A stretch of 64,000 nt of DNA, taken from Allomyces macrogynus ATCC 38327. Its lineage: Eukaryota > Blastocladiomycota > Blastocladiomycetes > Blastocladiales > Blastocladiaceae. The notes under the pieces were generated by a model that ran no database searches, had not been told where the DNA came from, and saw nothing but the letters and a program-made list of their open reading frames with translations. The DNA is taken from positions 1,157,288 to 1,221,287 of the forward strand of contig GG745342.1 of the NCBI GenBank assembly GCA_000151295.1, read 5' to 3'. The stretch's first letter is position 1. Each line of letters starts with the position of its first letter. Made by a program: the position numbers and the translations under genes. Positions 10,462-21,439 of the stretch are shown piece by piece.

Positions 10462-11289
10462 TGGAGCGTTCACCTGAAAATGCGGCAGGAGCAAGGGGAC
10501 ACAGACAGTCAGCGCGTGCGGACGGAGGGGTGCGGGAGCCGACGACGCGGCAACAGCGGCAGGGGCAGTGGCGGCGGCAGCGGCGGCAGCGGCGCGCGAG
10601 AGTCGCGACGGGGGACACGCGCGCGCGGATGCGTGCCACCACCAAGTCGCGTGCACAAATACAGCGGGTCGGATGCGTGTGGCGAGTCGCGATCACGGTC
10701 GGCGCGTCGACCACGGCTGCCGCTCCACGGGCCGCACCGCCGCCACGCGGCATGGTACCGTCGAAACATACCATGCAGGGCCAAGCAAAAACCAGGGGCA
10801 GCGGGGGGGTTGGGGGACCGGGATCGCGCGGTCGCCGAATCGTGGTACTTGGAAGTCGAGTTGGTTCAAATGCGCGGCAGTATCCAGCAGCAGCGTTGAG
10901 GCGCGCAAAAGGGTCGAGCAGTCGTCGGCGCGGTTTGCAGGCGGCAGCGGTCGGGGTCGAGCTGCAGCGGGTCCAAGTTGACGCTTGCGTGGGTGCTGGT
11001 GGCGGACGCGGAGGACGACGTTTGCGCGCTTGCTGCCGGACGTGGTGTGATGGTGGTGCCAGCGCCAGTTCGCCCGGCTGGCCAAAGCGCTTTGGCCGGG
11101 TTGACGTTTCCACCGTGGCCGTGGCGCGTCACGCGTCGACGATGGACCTGACACCTTGATCGGGCTGCCCAAAAAGATGACGCAAAAATCGACTAATTTC
11201 ATCATAATAAATACATAAATACACTTTGCCCCATCGTTTGCGCGGATGCTTCATCCCGCAGACGGCAGCAACTCACGCCCAGGAATGAA
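10462..11289. other. intergenic space between SEC13 and the Zn-cluster gene
   Basis: About 830 bp upstream of SEC13 and downstream of the minus-strand Zn-cluster gene. Open frames here are GC-rich noise (Arg/Ala/Gly). It probably carries the SEC13 promoter. An AT-rich patch (tttcatcataataaatacat, near 11197-11220) lies just past the end of the Zn-cluster gene and may hold its polyadenylation signals. Confidence 0.45.
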
Positions 11290-13305
11290 TCACGCCCACT
11301 CCCCTCCCTGCTGCTGCCCGCGCTGCGACAGCACCGCGACTGCGCGAAACGCCGCCCAGACATCATCGTCGTCGCCCGTCCCCGCCCCAGAACTCGCGTC
11401 GACACCGGCCGCACACTGCAGCGCCCACGCGTCGAGCGCCTCCGTTTCGTCCTCGTCGGCCGCCGTCCCCTGCGAACTCGCGCGCGACGGCGGCGTCGGG
11501 TCGTCGTCCTCACTCCACTGCACGTAGGCCATGGCGTCCTCAATCTCGTCCTGCGGCGCGCCGTGGCCGACAAGCGCCGCAACGTGCTCGGCCGACCCGA
11601 GCGCGACAAACGGGTCGGTGGCTGCGGTATGACTGCGTCTGGATGACGACCCAGGGGCGGAAGGGAGCGTGTACGCGCCCAGCAGCGCCGCGACGTGGCC
11701 GGCCGACCCGATGGGCGCGAACGGCGAGTCAGGGGCGGCCGCGGGGACGGGGCCGGCGTCGTCAGCGTCAAGTGCGTCGATCTCGTCTGGATCTAACAAA
11801 AGAAAGTCGGGCAGGGTGTGCCGCGACGGGAACGGCAACGGGACGCCCGAGAGGAACGACAACTTGCGCGTTCGTCGCGCGCGTTTGGGTGGGGGGCGCG
11901 CGGGCGCATCGGGTGTCGAGGCACGCGCCGTCGTGGAGAACCACATGGCGTCCTTGGTCAGGACCGACGAGACGTCAATGGCCGGTGCGGGCGTCGGCGC
12001 CGAGTGCGGCCATGTTGATGTGGAGGAGATGCGGCGCTTGCGTGACGGTTTACTGGTCGTCGTAGCCGCGGGCGGGTGTGCTGGTGCCAGTGGTGGTGGT
12101 AGGGCCGGCGGGTCCGGATCGGGCTTGACCGTGACCTCGAGACTCGGCACACGTTCAGCAACTGCTGGTGCTGGCGCCGCGTGTGGTCGAGGAGCCTTGC
12201 CTGCCGCTCCCGTCGCGTTCACTCCACTCGTCTTGGGCGGTGCAGTCGCCGCTGTGGCTGCCGCCGTAGCGATTGCTTGCGCCCCCGCGCGCTTTCGCTT
12301 CGCGGCACTACCCTTGCCCGTCGCCGCCGTCGCGCGTTTGGTCCGCGGTTTCCGCTCGGCGTCGACGCACGTGTCGGCCTTCCCAAGCCTGACGCACCGC
12401 GGGCACGGGCGTGCCATTTCGCACGCAACGTGGCTCGCCTTACAGTGTACGCACGCGCGCGGGCCGTTGTGAGGCTTCGCCGCAACCAGTGCGGCCAGGG
12501 CGTCAGTACGCGCCGACTGCGCGGGTGGAGCTGGGACCGCGGGTGCAGAAGAGGACGTGGAGGGGACCGCAGCAGCCGCCGCGTGCGCGAGCGCAAACGC
12601 CGGTGCCGGGTAGGCGTAGTAGTACGGGTACCGCGCGTAGGGCGTTGTCGGCGCGCCAGTGGGCCCACCGGCAGCAGCGGCCGCGGCCGCCGCGGCCGAC
12701 ATGTCGCGATGGTGCTGGTGCGCGAGGAGGGACCGTGCCGCGGCAGCGGCAGCGGCCGCCGCTGCGGTGGGTGATGGCGGGGCCGGGTACGCGGCAGAGG
12801 GCGCGAGCAGCGGATGGTGCGGCGCGAACCGCGCGGCCGGCGGCGGGATCGGCGGTGGAGGTGGAAGTGGTGGAGGTGGGGGAGCGGGCGTGCGCGCGGT
12901 GGTGGAGGCAGTCCCGGACGCAGCGAGCCGCTTGAGCGCCAGCAGGCCCGAGATGGTCGTGCGCGGGCGGGCCGAGACGGCGGTCGTTGGTGGAGGTGCG
13001 GCCGCATAGGGTGCTGGTGGAGTGCGCAGTGTCGAGAGGGCCGCAGCGTGTGCAGCAGCGGCGGCAGCGTGTGCACGTGCGGCAGCGGGACCGGAGGGTG
13101 GGGTCGGACGCGCGGAGAGGGCCGGGCTCGCGGGTGGGGTGGTTGCGGGAGTTGTTGTCGACGGCGTGGTTGCGGTGGTGGTTGCAGCTGGTCGGCGGAG
13201 TGCGGGCACGGCCTGCGCGGGCAGGCGCGGGTAAGGTGCGCGTGCGGTGGTGGTCCAAGTCGGGTGCGGCGGCGGCGGCGGCGGCGGCGGTTGCGGCGCG
13301 GCCAT
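11290..13305 (-). CDS. Zn(2)-Cys(6) fungal-type transcription factor, 671 aa
   Basis: Single open frame from ATG 13305. A single binuclear zinc cluster lies at about residues 285-313: ACVHCKASHVAC then EMARPCPRCVRLGKADTC, giving the C-x2-C-x6-C-x5-C-x2-C-x6-C spacing of Gal4-type DNA-binding domains, followed by basic residues (ERKPRTKR) as expected. The xHCKxxHxxCExxRPCPRC form, with a histidine in the loop, is closer to the ERT1/AcuK type of gluconeogenesis regulators than to Gal4, but that is inference. The N-terminal 280 residues are Ala/Pro/His/Tyr low complexity. The C-terminal half has acidic and serine-rich stretches that could activate transcription. I see no separate fungal-specific middle homology domain. 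It shares a 467-bp promoter space with the divergent SH3 membrane-protein gene. Confidence 0.85.
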   Translation of the reverse strand: MAAPQPPPPPPPPHPTWTTTARAPYPRLPAQAVPALRRPAATTTATTPSTTTPATTPPASPALSARPTPPSGPAAARAHAAAAAAHAAALSTLRTPPAPYAAAPPPTTAVSARPRTTISGLLALKRLAASGTASTTARTPAPPPPPLPPPPPIPPPAARFAPHHPLLAPSAAYPAPPSPTAAAAAAAAAARSLLAHQHHRDMSAAAAAAAAAGGPTGAPTTPYARYPYYYAYPAPAFALAHAAAAAVPSTSSSAPAVPAPPAQSARTDALAALVAAKPHNGPRACVHCKASHVACEMARPCPRCVRLGKADTCVDAERKPRTKRATAATGKGSAAKRKRAGAQAIATAAATAATAPPKTSGVNATGAAGKAPRPHAAPAPAVAERVPSLEVTVKPDPDPPALPPPLAPAHPPAATTTSKPSRKRRISSTSTWPHSAPTPAPAIDVSSVLTKDAMWFSTTARASTPDAPARPPPKRARRTRKLSFLSGVPLPFPSRHTLPDFLLLDPDEIDALDADDAGPVPAAAPDSPFAPIGSAGHVAALLGAYTLPSAPGSSSRRSHTAATDPFVALGSAEHVAALVGHGAPQDEIEDAMAYVQWSEDDDPTPPSRASSQGTAADEDETEALDAWALQCAAGVDASSGAGTGDDDDVWAAFRAVAVLSQRGQQQGGEWA

Positions 13306-13772
13306 GGCGGCAAGTGCGCGCGTTGGTGATCGGCGTCGACACGGTGGCGGTGGTGATGGTGGATGCGTCGCTCGCTCACTGCCGACGGCGAGCGCGCGGG
13401 CGGTGGTGCGCGACCGGCAGGGCGCCTGGCAACGCGCGGCGTGACGAAATCAGCTCGTCGTGACGAAGCAGCCGACGCCTGGCCGCGCCGCACGTGTCGC
13501 ACCGCGCCACCGCAACCACCGCCACGCGGTTGACGACAGGCGGCCACCGCCAGCGTCGCACGAACACGGCCCGCGAACCACCATCGCTCGACACCACGAC
13601 CTCGGCCACGACGGCCGCCCCATAGACCGACAACTCCCCGCACTGTGCGCGCCCGCACCCGACCGCGCTGCCGGACCGCCCGCCGCGCCTGCCGAACGCG
13701 CGGTACTCCCGACCAACCACCACCACCAACTCCGCCCTGACTCCGCCTCGGAGCAGGCGCCCACGCGTCGCC
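13306..13772. promoter_or_regulatory. divergent promoter space, Zn-cluster gene and SH3 membrane gene
   Basis: 467 bp between two start codons pointing away from each other (13305 minus, 13773 plus). Very GC-rich. No clear TATA box or other motif found. Confidence 0.4.
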
Positions 13773-15832
13773 ATGCCCGCCCGCACGCGCGGAGGCGCGC
13801 TGCGCCGTCGCTCGCGCCTCCCCACGACCGCGCTGGCCGTTGCCGCAGCCGTCCTGCTGCTCCTGGCCGTGCTTGCGCCCATGACGACGACTGCGGTTCC
13901 TGCACCCGCTCCGGCCAACCCGACCTTCGCGCCGCCATTGCTCCCACCGGTGCCGTCGAGGTCGCCCGCACCCACATCTGCCGGCCCGGCACCAACCGAA
14001 GTTGCACCGGTGCCGACCGCTGCACCGACCCAGTCTGGTGCGTTGTTCTGCCGCAACAGTGTGTCCCACACGTCGCAGAGCCTCACCCTGCCTGTGCCCG
14101 TACAGATCCGCCGCCCGCCGCGACCGACGCCACGCCGCCGGCTCTGCAGCAGCCGGCCCCCACGGCCTCGTCATCGGCCGCGCCTGTGCCAACCAACAAT
14201 TTTGGCGAGCTCCCGTCGCCGCAGCCGACCATTGGCCCCACACCGCAGCCGCAGCCCACGGCTGTACCCAGGGGCACTCCGTCGCCCGTACCTACGCCCT
14301 CGGCGGCTCCGCCGAGCCAGCGCGCCGCAGGCACCGGCAGCCCGCCCGCAGGCGCGCGCCAGGCGTCCGACGTTCCCGTCTCGAGCGACGGCAATGTCCT
14401 GGCCGTCCAGGACGCAGCACCCGCTGCTTCCAGCAACAACCAGTCGCCGTCGTCTGCGCCTGGCAATGCCCCGCCCGATGCGCCGTCGACCTCGCCTGCG
14501 GCACCGGCGCCCAACGCCGGCGAATCAACCCAATCCGATTCGAACAACGGCGCGACCAACGGCGTCACGGACGCTGTCGCGACCGCGCCCACGGGCAGCG
14601 GCGCATCCTCGTCGTCATCGAGCACTGCCTCGGTCGTGACCCCCATCGTGACGACTCTCGGCGTCGTCGGTGTCGTGGGTGCTGTCGCGGCTGTCGCCTA
14701 CCAGCGCGTGCGCCGGCGCCGGTCGGCTGCTGCCGCCAACACCGCGTCCGTCTACCACTCGCGCGCCTCGCCGCACGCGTCCAACGCGCCCTCGTCGACG
14801 ACCCCGAGTCTCGTGAACGCCCTGTCGGGCGCCGGCACAGCGCCACGCCGCGCCTACAAACTCTCCCTCTATGGCCCGCCCGCATCGGCCTCGGCCATGT
14901 TTGCGCCGTCAGCTGCGGGTCCGGCGACGCCTCTCCCTCCGCTCACACCCAAGTCGACGCAGGCCATTTTCCAGGCGCCGTGGTACCGCGCGCAATCTGC
15001 CGATGCGGACGACGATGACGATTCGACCCGTGCGATGCCCTATGCGCGCGCACGGATCCCAGACTCGGAACACCGGTCGGCGAGTAAAGGGTACGCGCCG
15101 CCGCCGGCGATTGCGATCCCCGTCCTGTCGGCCGCGCCCGCGGCACTCTCGCCCGTGCCGGTGTCTCCGATGTCGCCCATGTCGCAGCGCGTGCCGCGTT
15201 TGGTGAATTTGGATGCGGCGAGGGATCGACGCATGGCCGAGTCGATGTGGTTTGATGGCGATGCGGAAGGGGACGAGGATGAGACGCGGTCATGGGCCGG
15301 GTCGGCACGGCGACGCCGCAGTTCGGCGGGGACGTCGCCCACGGTGCCAATGGGACCGCCCGCGTGGGCCGCGGTCGCCGAAGCTGCGCGCGGATTGGCC
15401 GAGGTCGATGACGATAACGAGTCGGCGTTGTCACTGACCGCCGCGCTCGCGACATTGCCTGCTGCTGCTGCTTCGACCTCCACCCACGCTGCGGCTGCTC
15501 CCGCTGCCGAGCCTGGAACTACCACTTCGCCGCGCGAATCGCTGACGCCTTCCGAGAACGCGCCGTCGTCGACATTCTCGTTCCATCCGGCCGGTGCAGC
15601 TGCAGCCTCGCCGCCCGTGCTCGCGAGTCCCGCGCCGGCAATCGCGGGTCCGGCACCACGTGCGGGCGCGCGGCGGGTCGCGATCCCGTATGCGCCGTCG
15701 CTTGATGACGAGTTGTTGCTGAACCTCGACGATTTGGTGGTCGTCGAGCACGTCTACCTGGATAACTGGGCCGTTGGGCACAACTTGTCGACGGGCCAGA
15801 GCGGCGCATTCCCGGTCATCTGCCTGCAGTAG
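13773..15832 (+). CDS. Fus1-like single-pass membrane protein with C-terminal SH3, 663 aa
   Basis: Exons 13773-14037 and 14106-15832. The 68-nt intron (GTGCGT...CTCAC...TACAG) joins the signal-bearing exon to the main frame exactly in phase. The N terminus is basic and then hydrophobic (TTALAVAAAVLLLLAVLAP), a signal peptide or anchor. Residues 40-260 are Pro/Ser/Thr/Ala-rich, as in O-mannosylated surface regions. A second hydrophobic segment (IVTTLGVVGVVGAVAAVAY, about 268-288) is followed by RVRRRR, a stop-transfer signature. The cytoplasmic part is disordered and ends in an SH3-like domain: DDELLLNLDDLVVVEHVYLD, then NWAVGHNLSTGQSGAFPVIC. Signal, glycosylated ectodomain, one TM and a terminal SH3 is the layout of yeast Fus1 (mating cell fusion) and related fungal proteins. 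A role in cell-surface signalling or polarity is inference from layout. Confidence 0.75.
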
Positions 15833-16914
15833 GCGACTGCGCGTGTCGGCTTGACTCGACGTGCTCGTCCCGACCTTGTTGCTCATTTTTGGTTTTTCGT
15901 TTGTTTTCTTTTGACACAAGACGTTCCCCCAGACCAGACCCTGCCTGTTTGATGTTTGCGATTCTTTTTGAACCCCTAGCTTCTGTATGTCCTCTCGACG
16001 TTGTTTCTCTCGTCTCCGCCGTGTTTGTGTAGACTGCTGGCGCGTTATATTGCCGTTCTTGGCCATTCGTTTCTCCTTCTCCTTTCGCTTTCTCTCTCTC
16101 TCTCGAACGCGTTGTTGATGTTGCCTCCCAAGATTGGTTTCTCCACGATACAGAACCATCGTAATTGAACGTTCGGTCCTTGCGGAGTCGGATCTGTTTG
16201 CAGGTGAGTAATACCTAGCCAGGGTCGCAAGATGACTTCGACGCGTCGTCGTTGGCACATAAGTCCAACACAACACAGGCAACAGCACCGGCAATTTCAG
16301 CGATCGAGGTACCCGAGGACCCACCCTCACGGAGATTACGCGCCCTATTCTCTCTCCAAGACCGCTCATGATGGCAGTTTGAGTGTTGGACGTGTAGCAC
16401 GCGCGACCCCAATGGCCATGACAAACACAGTCATCCATCCCGCTATCGTGAGATCGGCCTTCCCCATTTCCATGCGTGCTCGATTGCTTGTCGGTACCGC
16501 CCCCTTCTCCACCCGAAATCTTGCGCTGGCGTTGCCAGTGGGTTGCTCGTCGAGTCTCGACACACTGCGTGTCGTGACGGCGCACTGCGCTTATGTGCTC
16601 GCATTCCGAACGACCACTTCCGAGCATGCTCAAGCCACGGACGCGTTCTTGATACCGCCTGGCGAGACGGAGGTGACGCACGGTCTGCACCGACCGGGAA
16701 CCGTGCGAGGACGCGACATTTCGCGGTGGAATGGTGCGCAAACGATTCCCAAACCACCGGCGGGTGGGGACATCAACCGAGCTCCGATCGAGCGCAAACC
16801 AGCTTCATTTCCAGAACCATGTTCGTGCGTGTACTTTGTATCCCCCCACAACACGCTCCTCCTCCTACACGCGATCCACGCGCACTCCCGAGCCTCAATT
16901 CCACCGTCTCACTC
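15833..16914. other. convergent intergenic region
   Basis: About 1.1 kb between convergent 3' ends. It includes T-rich and CT-rich stretches (15880-15930, 16075-16107) fitting 3' ends. A minus-strand open piece at 16366-16563 has a short hydrophobic run (GWMTVFVMAIGVA) but no start, splice or family support. No gene called. Confidence 0.45.
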
Positions 16915-18108
16915 TCACTCGCTCGTCCGATCCAGCGCGCGGCGCAAATGCTCCATCTGCACGATGCGCGCAAACACGACCAGTGGTTTCGGCACGGTCG
17001 CGTCCGTATTCATCTCGATCCACGACTCAACCATCGCTTCTAGGTGCCGCCGCGTCGGCTTTTTCCCCGTCGCCGACCCGACCGCCTCCGTGGCCACGCC
17101 ACGCGCCTCGGCCGCCGCCGCCAACTCGGCGTCAGTCAAACCCTGCACCCCACCGGCGTCACGGAGGAGCAGCCGGTCGTCGGCCTCCAGTTCGCGCATC
17201 CGGCGGACGAGCCGCGAATGCAAGAGCCGGGTGGAGGGGAGGTACGGGAACTGTTCGAAATACCGCGCCGAATAAACCATTTGCGACCACGCCAGGTGGT
17301 GCACGTCAAAGTCGGTCGGGAACCGGCGCGCGACGCTGGCCACGGCCGACGCGGTCGTGAGCGAGGCGGGCTTGATGACCGGCGCTTTCGCGACCGCCGA
17401 CCACACTTTGCCCGCCGTCTCGAGCCGCTTGGCCGCGAGTTTCGCGCGCTGCTTTTGAATGTCCTCGGCGTCGAGACAGGTGGACGGGACCAGACCGCGC
17501 AGAACGAGCAGCGGGATCACTTCCGGCAGGAAGAGCAGGAAAAAGCCGAATGGCGCGAGAATGCGCAAATCCGACCGGACGCGACGCGCGAGTTGCGTTT
17601 CGCGCCACGTCCAGGTGGTCGGGTCCGGTTTGGTCGACTGGAGAGCGCGGTAGGCCGGCAAGTCTTCGCGGAGGAGAACGGTCAGGCCGCGCTTGTACTT
17701 GTGGAAAAAGTCGCGCATCTTGTCGCCAAACGATTTCTTGCGCGCGTCGGCGGCGGGCTTGGCGACCGGCGCGGGCGTGGAGCGTGCGGGGACTTTGTCG
17801 GCGTTGGCAGAGGCGACGGTGGTGGTCGTGATCGAATCCGTGGTGGCTGGGGTGGTGGTGGTGGTCGCGGTCGGGTCAGTGGTCGCCGAAGTGGGCGCTG
17901 GTGCCGCCTTGGCCACGGGCGTGGCCGCCACCGCCGACTTGCTGCGCTTGCCGGCCTTGGTTGCGAGCATGCGAGTGCCGGCAACCGAGGGTGCTCCCAT
18001 CTTCATCGTCGGCGTGCTGCGGCACAGCACGACCATGTTGCTCACGTTGCTGGTGCAGCGGACGAGTGAGAAAGCAGCACGGGCCGTGGCAGGTCGGGCC
18101 AGATTCAT
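16915..18108 (-). CDS. LETM1-domain mitochondrial protein, 397 aa
   Basis: Single exon from ATG 18108. The N terminus (MNLARPATARAAFSLVRCTS) is basic and hydroxylated without acids, a likely mitochondrial presequence. A Thr/Ala/Pro linker follows. The LETM1-type core begins at about residue 125 with KMRDFFHKYKRGLTVLLRED, then LARRVRSDLRILAPFGFFLL and FLPEVIPLLVLRGLVPSTCL, where the hydrophobic run FGFFLLFLPEVIPLLVLR is the inner-membrane segment. C-terminal helices follow. LETM1/Mdm38/Ylh47 proteins act in mitochondrial K+/H+ homeostasis, cristae shape and ribosome attachment. At 397 aa without a long coiled-coil or EF-hand tail, this copy is nearer the short LETMD1 or Ylh47 types. Orthology within the family is not settled. 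Confidence 0.8.
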   Translation of the reverse strand: MNLARPATARAAFSLVRCTSNVSNMVVLCRSTPTMKMGAPSVAGTRMLATKAGKRSKSAVAATPVAKAAPAPTSATTDPTATTTTTPATTDSITTTTVASANADKVPARSTPAPVAKPAADARKKSFGDKMRDFFHKYKRGLTVLLREDLPAYRALQSTKPDPTTWTWRETQLARRVRSDLRILAPFGFFLLFLPEVIPLLVLRGLVPSTCLDAEDIQKQRAKLAAKRLETAGKVWSAVAKAPVIKPASLTTASAVASVARRFPTDFDVHHLAWSQMVYSARYFEQFPYLPSTRLLHSRLVRRMRELEADDRLLLRDAGGVQGLTDAELAAAAEARGVATEAVGSATGKKPTRRHLEAMVESWIEMNTDATVPKPLVVFARIVQMEHLRRALDRTSE

Positions 18109-19226
18109 GGTCGCTGTTCACTGGGCGAGATTGGCGACGCTGGCGAGAGAGAATGCGGGCAGTGGTGCCGAGTGGGTGCCGAGCACAAGAAGGGTCGACG
18201 TCGTGGACCGGGGCAGTTGAGTAATGATCACGACACCGATGCCAAGTCGAAGCCCACCTTCACCACCACACCTTACTGACTACTCGGCCGGACAGCCGCT
18301 GCCAACGACCAGGCGCACGGACGCGGTTTGCCGGCCGTCGTCGCGGCACAGCCTCGCAGCTTCCCGACACTGCCCGCCCGGCACTTCGGCACGGAGCTCA
18401 AGAGGCTCCGCCGCCAACCGCCCCGGCCCGCGGCTCTGCAGGCCGCCCACCCCGCTCATTCGCGTTGTGCGGGCAGTTGGGTTGGATCAGCCGAGGTGGA
18501 TGGCCGCTGATCAATGATCCGCTGCGGGGTGGGAATGATGTTGATCGGTTCCTGATCACGGCGTGCCTGTCACGTCAAATCTTTTGCTGTCCAAGTCACT
18601 GCCCGTCACTTGAATCACATTTCCACAACTTGCCTTGCTGGCCGCTCAAGGACATCGAATTCTGGACGCCAGTCTGTAAACTCTGGATCACCTCCCTTGC
18701 GGAGGCAACTCGACCTGCCACGGGGGCGCTGCTGTGGTATAGATGGCGCGTCCTTGTCAAGTCAAACCATAGGCTGAAGTGAGAGTCGCGGACCTTTAGG
18801 AATCGGGGAGACGACTGCGGAATGAACTACCCCGAGTCGATCTGTGTCCAACATGACGTGCTGTTGTCAAACTGCTGGATTTAGCTATTGGGGTTGGGAT
18901 TGTGGATCGTTGATTTGGAAAGGACAGAGTTTTCGAGGATGCTAAGTGAGTGGCGGATCCGAAAGTTATGGCGGAAGAGTACTTTCAGACTTAGAATGGC
19001 AGGAAAACGAACATGACCATGGTTCGGCTCCCGTTTGACCAACGGTCACTGGCAGATCACAACGCCGAGCTGGTCGAGCATTCACGTACGGCGACGCGAT
19101 GACATTCTCTCCATTGGCAAGTGCAGCACGAGCATGCAGGCAACGACTGAACAAAGAGACGACGCGGCCGCGACAAATTCCAACCAATTTCACAAAATCC
19201 TCCTCTCTCCGCGATGCACCCCACCT
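18109..19226. other. spacer without recognised gene
   Basis: Lies between the start of the LETM1-domain gene and the end of the next minus-strand gene. The open frames (for example plus-strand 18465-18782) have no coding pattern I recognise. GC content falls toward 18.9 kb. Confidence 0.45.
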
Positions 19227-20924
19227 TCACACGGCATCGCACCACACTTTCGCGCGATACACCACGTCCCACTGCACTTCCCCCACCGCATTCTTACGCC
19301 GCCGGTACAATCCCGGCATCGCGCACAGCACGACGACCCCCTCGGCGCCATCATCCAACGAGAACCCCGCATCGTGCAGGCGCACATCAAACGGCGCCCC
19401 ACGTGCGGGCGCGTGTGGGGCCACCGACGGTCGGCTCGGGTAGGCGCGTACAACGAGGTACACGCACATGGCGCGCACGACGGTGCCTGCCGGGATGTCC
19501 GGCTGGTCCAGGGGCACGTCGCCAGTGTACCGGTCGAGGAGCGTGGTCAGGCGCTGCACGGCCGGGTGCAGTCGCGCGCGCAGGGCGCCGACAATGTGCT
19601 GCGCGACGGGAATAATCGGGTCCGGGTGCGCGTGGGTGGTGGGCGGCGGCGAGTCGGAGGTCAGGAACGGGACGAGGTCCGGGACCGATTCGGCGGCGTG
19701 CGCGAGAACGGCGCCGGCCTCGGCGAGAATCGCAGCGGCCGCCGCGTCGGTCGAACTGTTCCCAGTCTCGGCATCCCGTCCCGCAGCAGCAGCTGCCGGT
19801 AAGATCCCGGCCAATGCCTGAGCGATCCCGGCGCGGTCGCGATCGAGCACGTCCCAGACGTGCTTGCGCACGATCGCCATGCACTGCGCGACCATTGCCG
19901 CAGCTGCGGCCCGCGGGTGCGGTGCGTCGCGCGGCATGTTGGTCGCGATCGCAAACGGGTCGCGGCCGGGCGGGTAATGTGACCCGTCGCCGCGCGGCAA
20001 GAGCGCGTGGTGCACGATCCGCGTCATGCGCGCGTGCAACCACGCGTAGAACGCGTCGTAGAGGTCGTGCACGGCCTGCAGCGAGACAGCCGCAGTCAGG
20101 AGCGACCCGGGTGCGGCCGTCGGTGCAGGTGGGTCATTGTCGACCGCGCGGGCCGGGCGAGGTGGGCGTGGAGCAGCACGTGTAGGGCGCGGCGGCTCGT
20201 GCCGCGTGGGTGGAGTCGAGGGCGAAGTCGACGATGACGAGGCGGTTACAGCGCCCGGGTGAGCCGGCGGGATCGACGGGTGCGTGTCGGCCATGGTGAC
20301 ATGCATCGACGGGTGCGTGGCCATGCCAGGCCAGCTGTTGGCGGGCATGACAGTCGGTGGCGACGACATGGGCGCGTAGGCCGGCGGCAGGGGCGATGGC
20401 CAGTGCGAGGTCGCTGGTGGTGGCGGTGGGGGCGCGTCGGCGGGTAAGTGCCATTCCACATCGAGGGGGCGCGGCATCGGCCCAAGGTGGTCGGGGTCGG
20501 CGTCGCTGGTATCGGTGTCGGGCTGCTGCAGGTAGTGGTCGGACAGGGCCAAGAGCAGGTCGGCCGCGAGGTGCGGCGTCGCAATGGCGGGCGGTGACGG
20601 CGCTGGTTTGGCGGGCAGTGGCGGTGGGAGCAAGTCCAACGTGGGCGCGCCAGTGAGACTGGTAGTGCTGCTCTTGGCGTCGGCGTGCAGCGCGAGCGGC
20701 GCGTAACTCGGTGCCGGCGAGTAGCTGGGCGCGGGCGATCTTGAAGCGCGTACTTCAGCGTCTGCCGCAGGCACAGGCGGTGGCGCCGGGGTCGCGGGCA
20801 GCGGGCGGTCATTGTTGGCGCTGCGTAGGCCGCGACGGAGGAGCGACTTGGAGCGCGCGGGCACGGTGCGACCGTTGACACGGTGCGCGTCGGCAATGGC
20901 GGCGTTGGCGGCGTCGTGGTCCAT
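19227..20924 (-). CDS. unrecognised protein, 565 aa, disordered N terminus and helical C terminus
   Basis: Single open frame. I chose ATG 20924 (MDHDAANAAIADAHRVNGR); the frame is open further up but without protein-like sequence. Residues 1-290 are Pro/Ala/Ser-rich and probably disordered, with a basic cluster (SKSLLRRGLRS) near the start. From about 295 the sequence looks folded: LQAVHDLYDAFYAWLHARMT, MVAQCMAIVRKHVWDVLDRD, VAQHIVGALRARLHPAVQRL and a final segment ending GEVQWDVVYRAKVWCDAV. This reads as a helical domain of about 200 residues with a beta-rich end. I do not recognise the family and the neighbours give no clue. Confidence 0.7.
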   Translation of the reverse strand: MDHDAANAAIADAHRVNGRTVPARSKSLLRRGLRSANNDRPLPATPAPPPVPAADAEVRASRSPAPSYSPAPSYAPLALHADAKSSTTSLTGAPTLDLLPPPLPAKPAPSPPAIATPHLAADLLLALSDHYLQQPDTDTSDADPDHLGPMPRPLDVEWHLPADAPPPPPPATSHWPSPLPPAYAPMSSPPTVMPANSWPGMATHPSMHVTMADTHPSIPPAHPGAVTASSSSTSPSTPPTRHEPPRPTRAAPRPPRPARAVDNDPPAPTAAPGSLLTAAVSLQAVHDLYDAFYAWLHARMTRIVHHALLPRGDGSHYPPGRDPFAIATNMPRDAPHPRAAAAAMVAQCMAIVRKHVWDVLDRDRAGIAQALAGILPAAAAAGRDAETGNSSTDAAAAAILAEAGAVLAHAAESVPDLVPFLTSDSPPPTTHAHPDPIIPVAQHIVGALRARLHPAVQRLTTLLDRYTGDVPLDQPDIPAGTVVRAMCVYLVVRAYPSRPSVAPHAPARGAPFDVRLHDAGFSLDDGAEGVVVLCAMPGLYRRRKNAVGEVQWDVVYRAKVWCDAV

Positions 20925-21439
20925 GGCGGCGCCTTGGTCGTGCAGGCGTCGTCGTGAGCAATGTGCAATGGGTGGGTGAAGGTGGGCTTGGGTCGGTGGA
21001 CGAGGAGTGCGCGCCGTTTGCGGTTGCGAGCAGGGTCGGCTCGACGCGAGCAAGAGCGCGCGTGCGAATGCAGCAAGTCGTGCAGGCGGGAGCGGGGCGC
21101 TGTGGTCGCCGACGCGGTGCTCGCGGTGGACGACGGCCCTCAGAGCAAGGGATGGTGGCGCGAAGCAGCAAGCGTTCGGCCGCGGTGGAAACGCGCCTGC
21201 CTGCGCTCGGCGTGGCGCAGCACAAGGCGCAGCTCTCCGCAGCGGACCGCGGTCGCGCATCCCGAATCGCAGCACGCATCCCGAATCCTGTCCCACGAGA
21301 TCTTGACATGACTTTGCCAATCCGCACGAGTGAATGGTTGAGCAACAGGCAGGGTGTTACTTTCGCTGATGCTCGTGACGTGGACGCCTGCCACAAGGAT
21401 CCGTCCGCAACCTTCGTTGATTTCGTCTGTCCATCGTCG

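Noticed and set aside
12219..14243. 674-codon minus-strand frame spanning the Zn-cluster gene and the divergent promoter
   Set aside because: It runs through two better genes in other frames, is Arg/Pro/His noise, and lacks any motif.
16366..16563. Short minus-strand frame with a hydrophobic run
   Set aside because: 65 codons only, no clear exon partner, and no recognised small-membrane-protein motif.
18465..18782. 105-codon plus-strand frame in the spacer downstream of the LETM1 gene start
   Set aside because: No coding pattern, no homolog recognised, and no splice partners.
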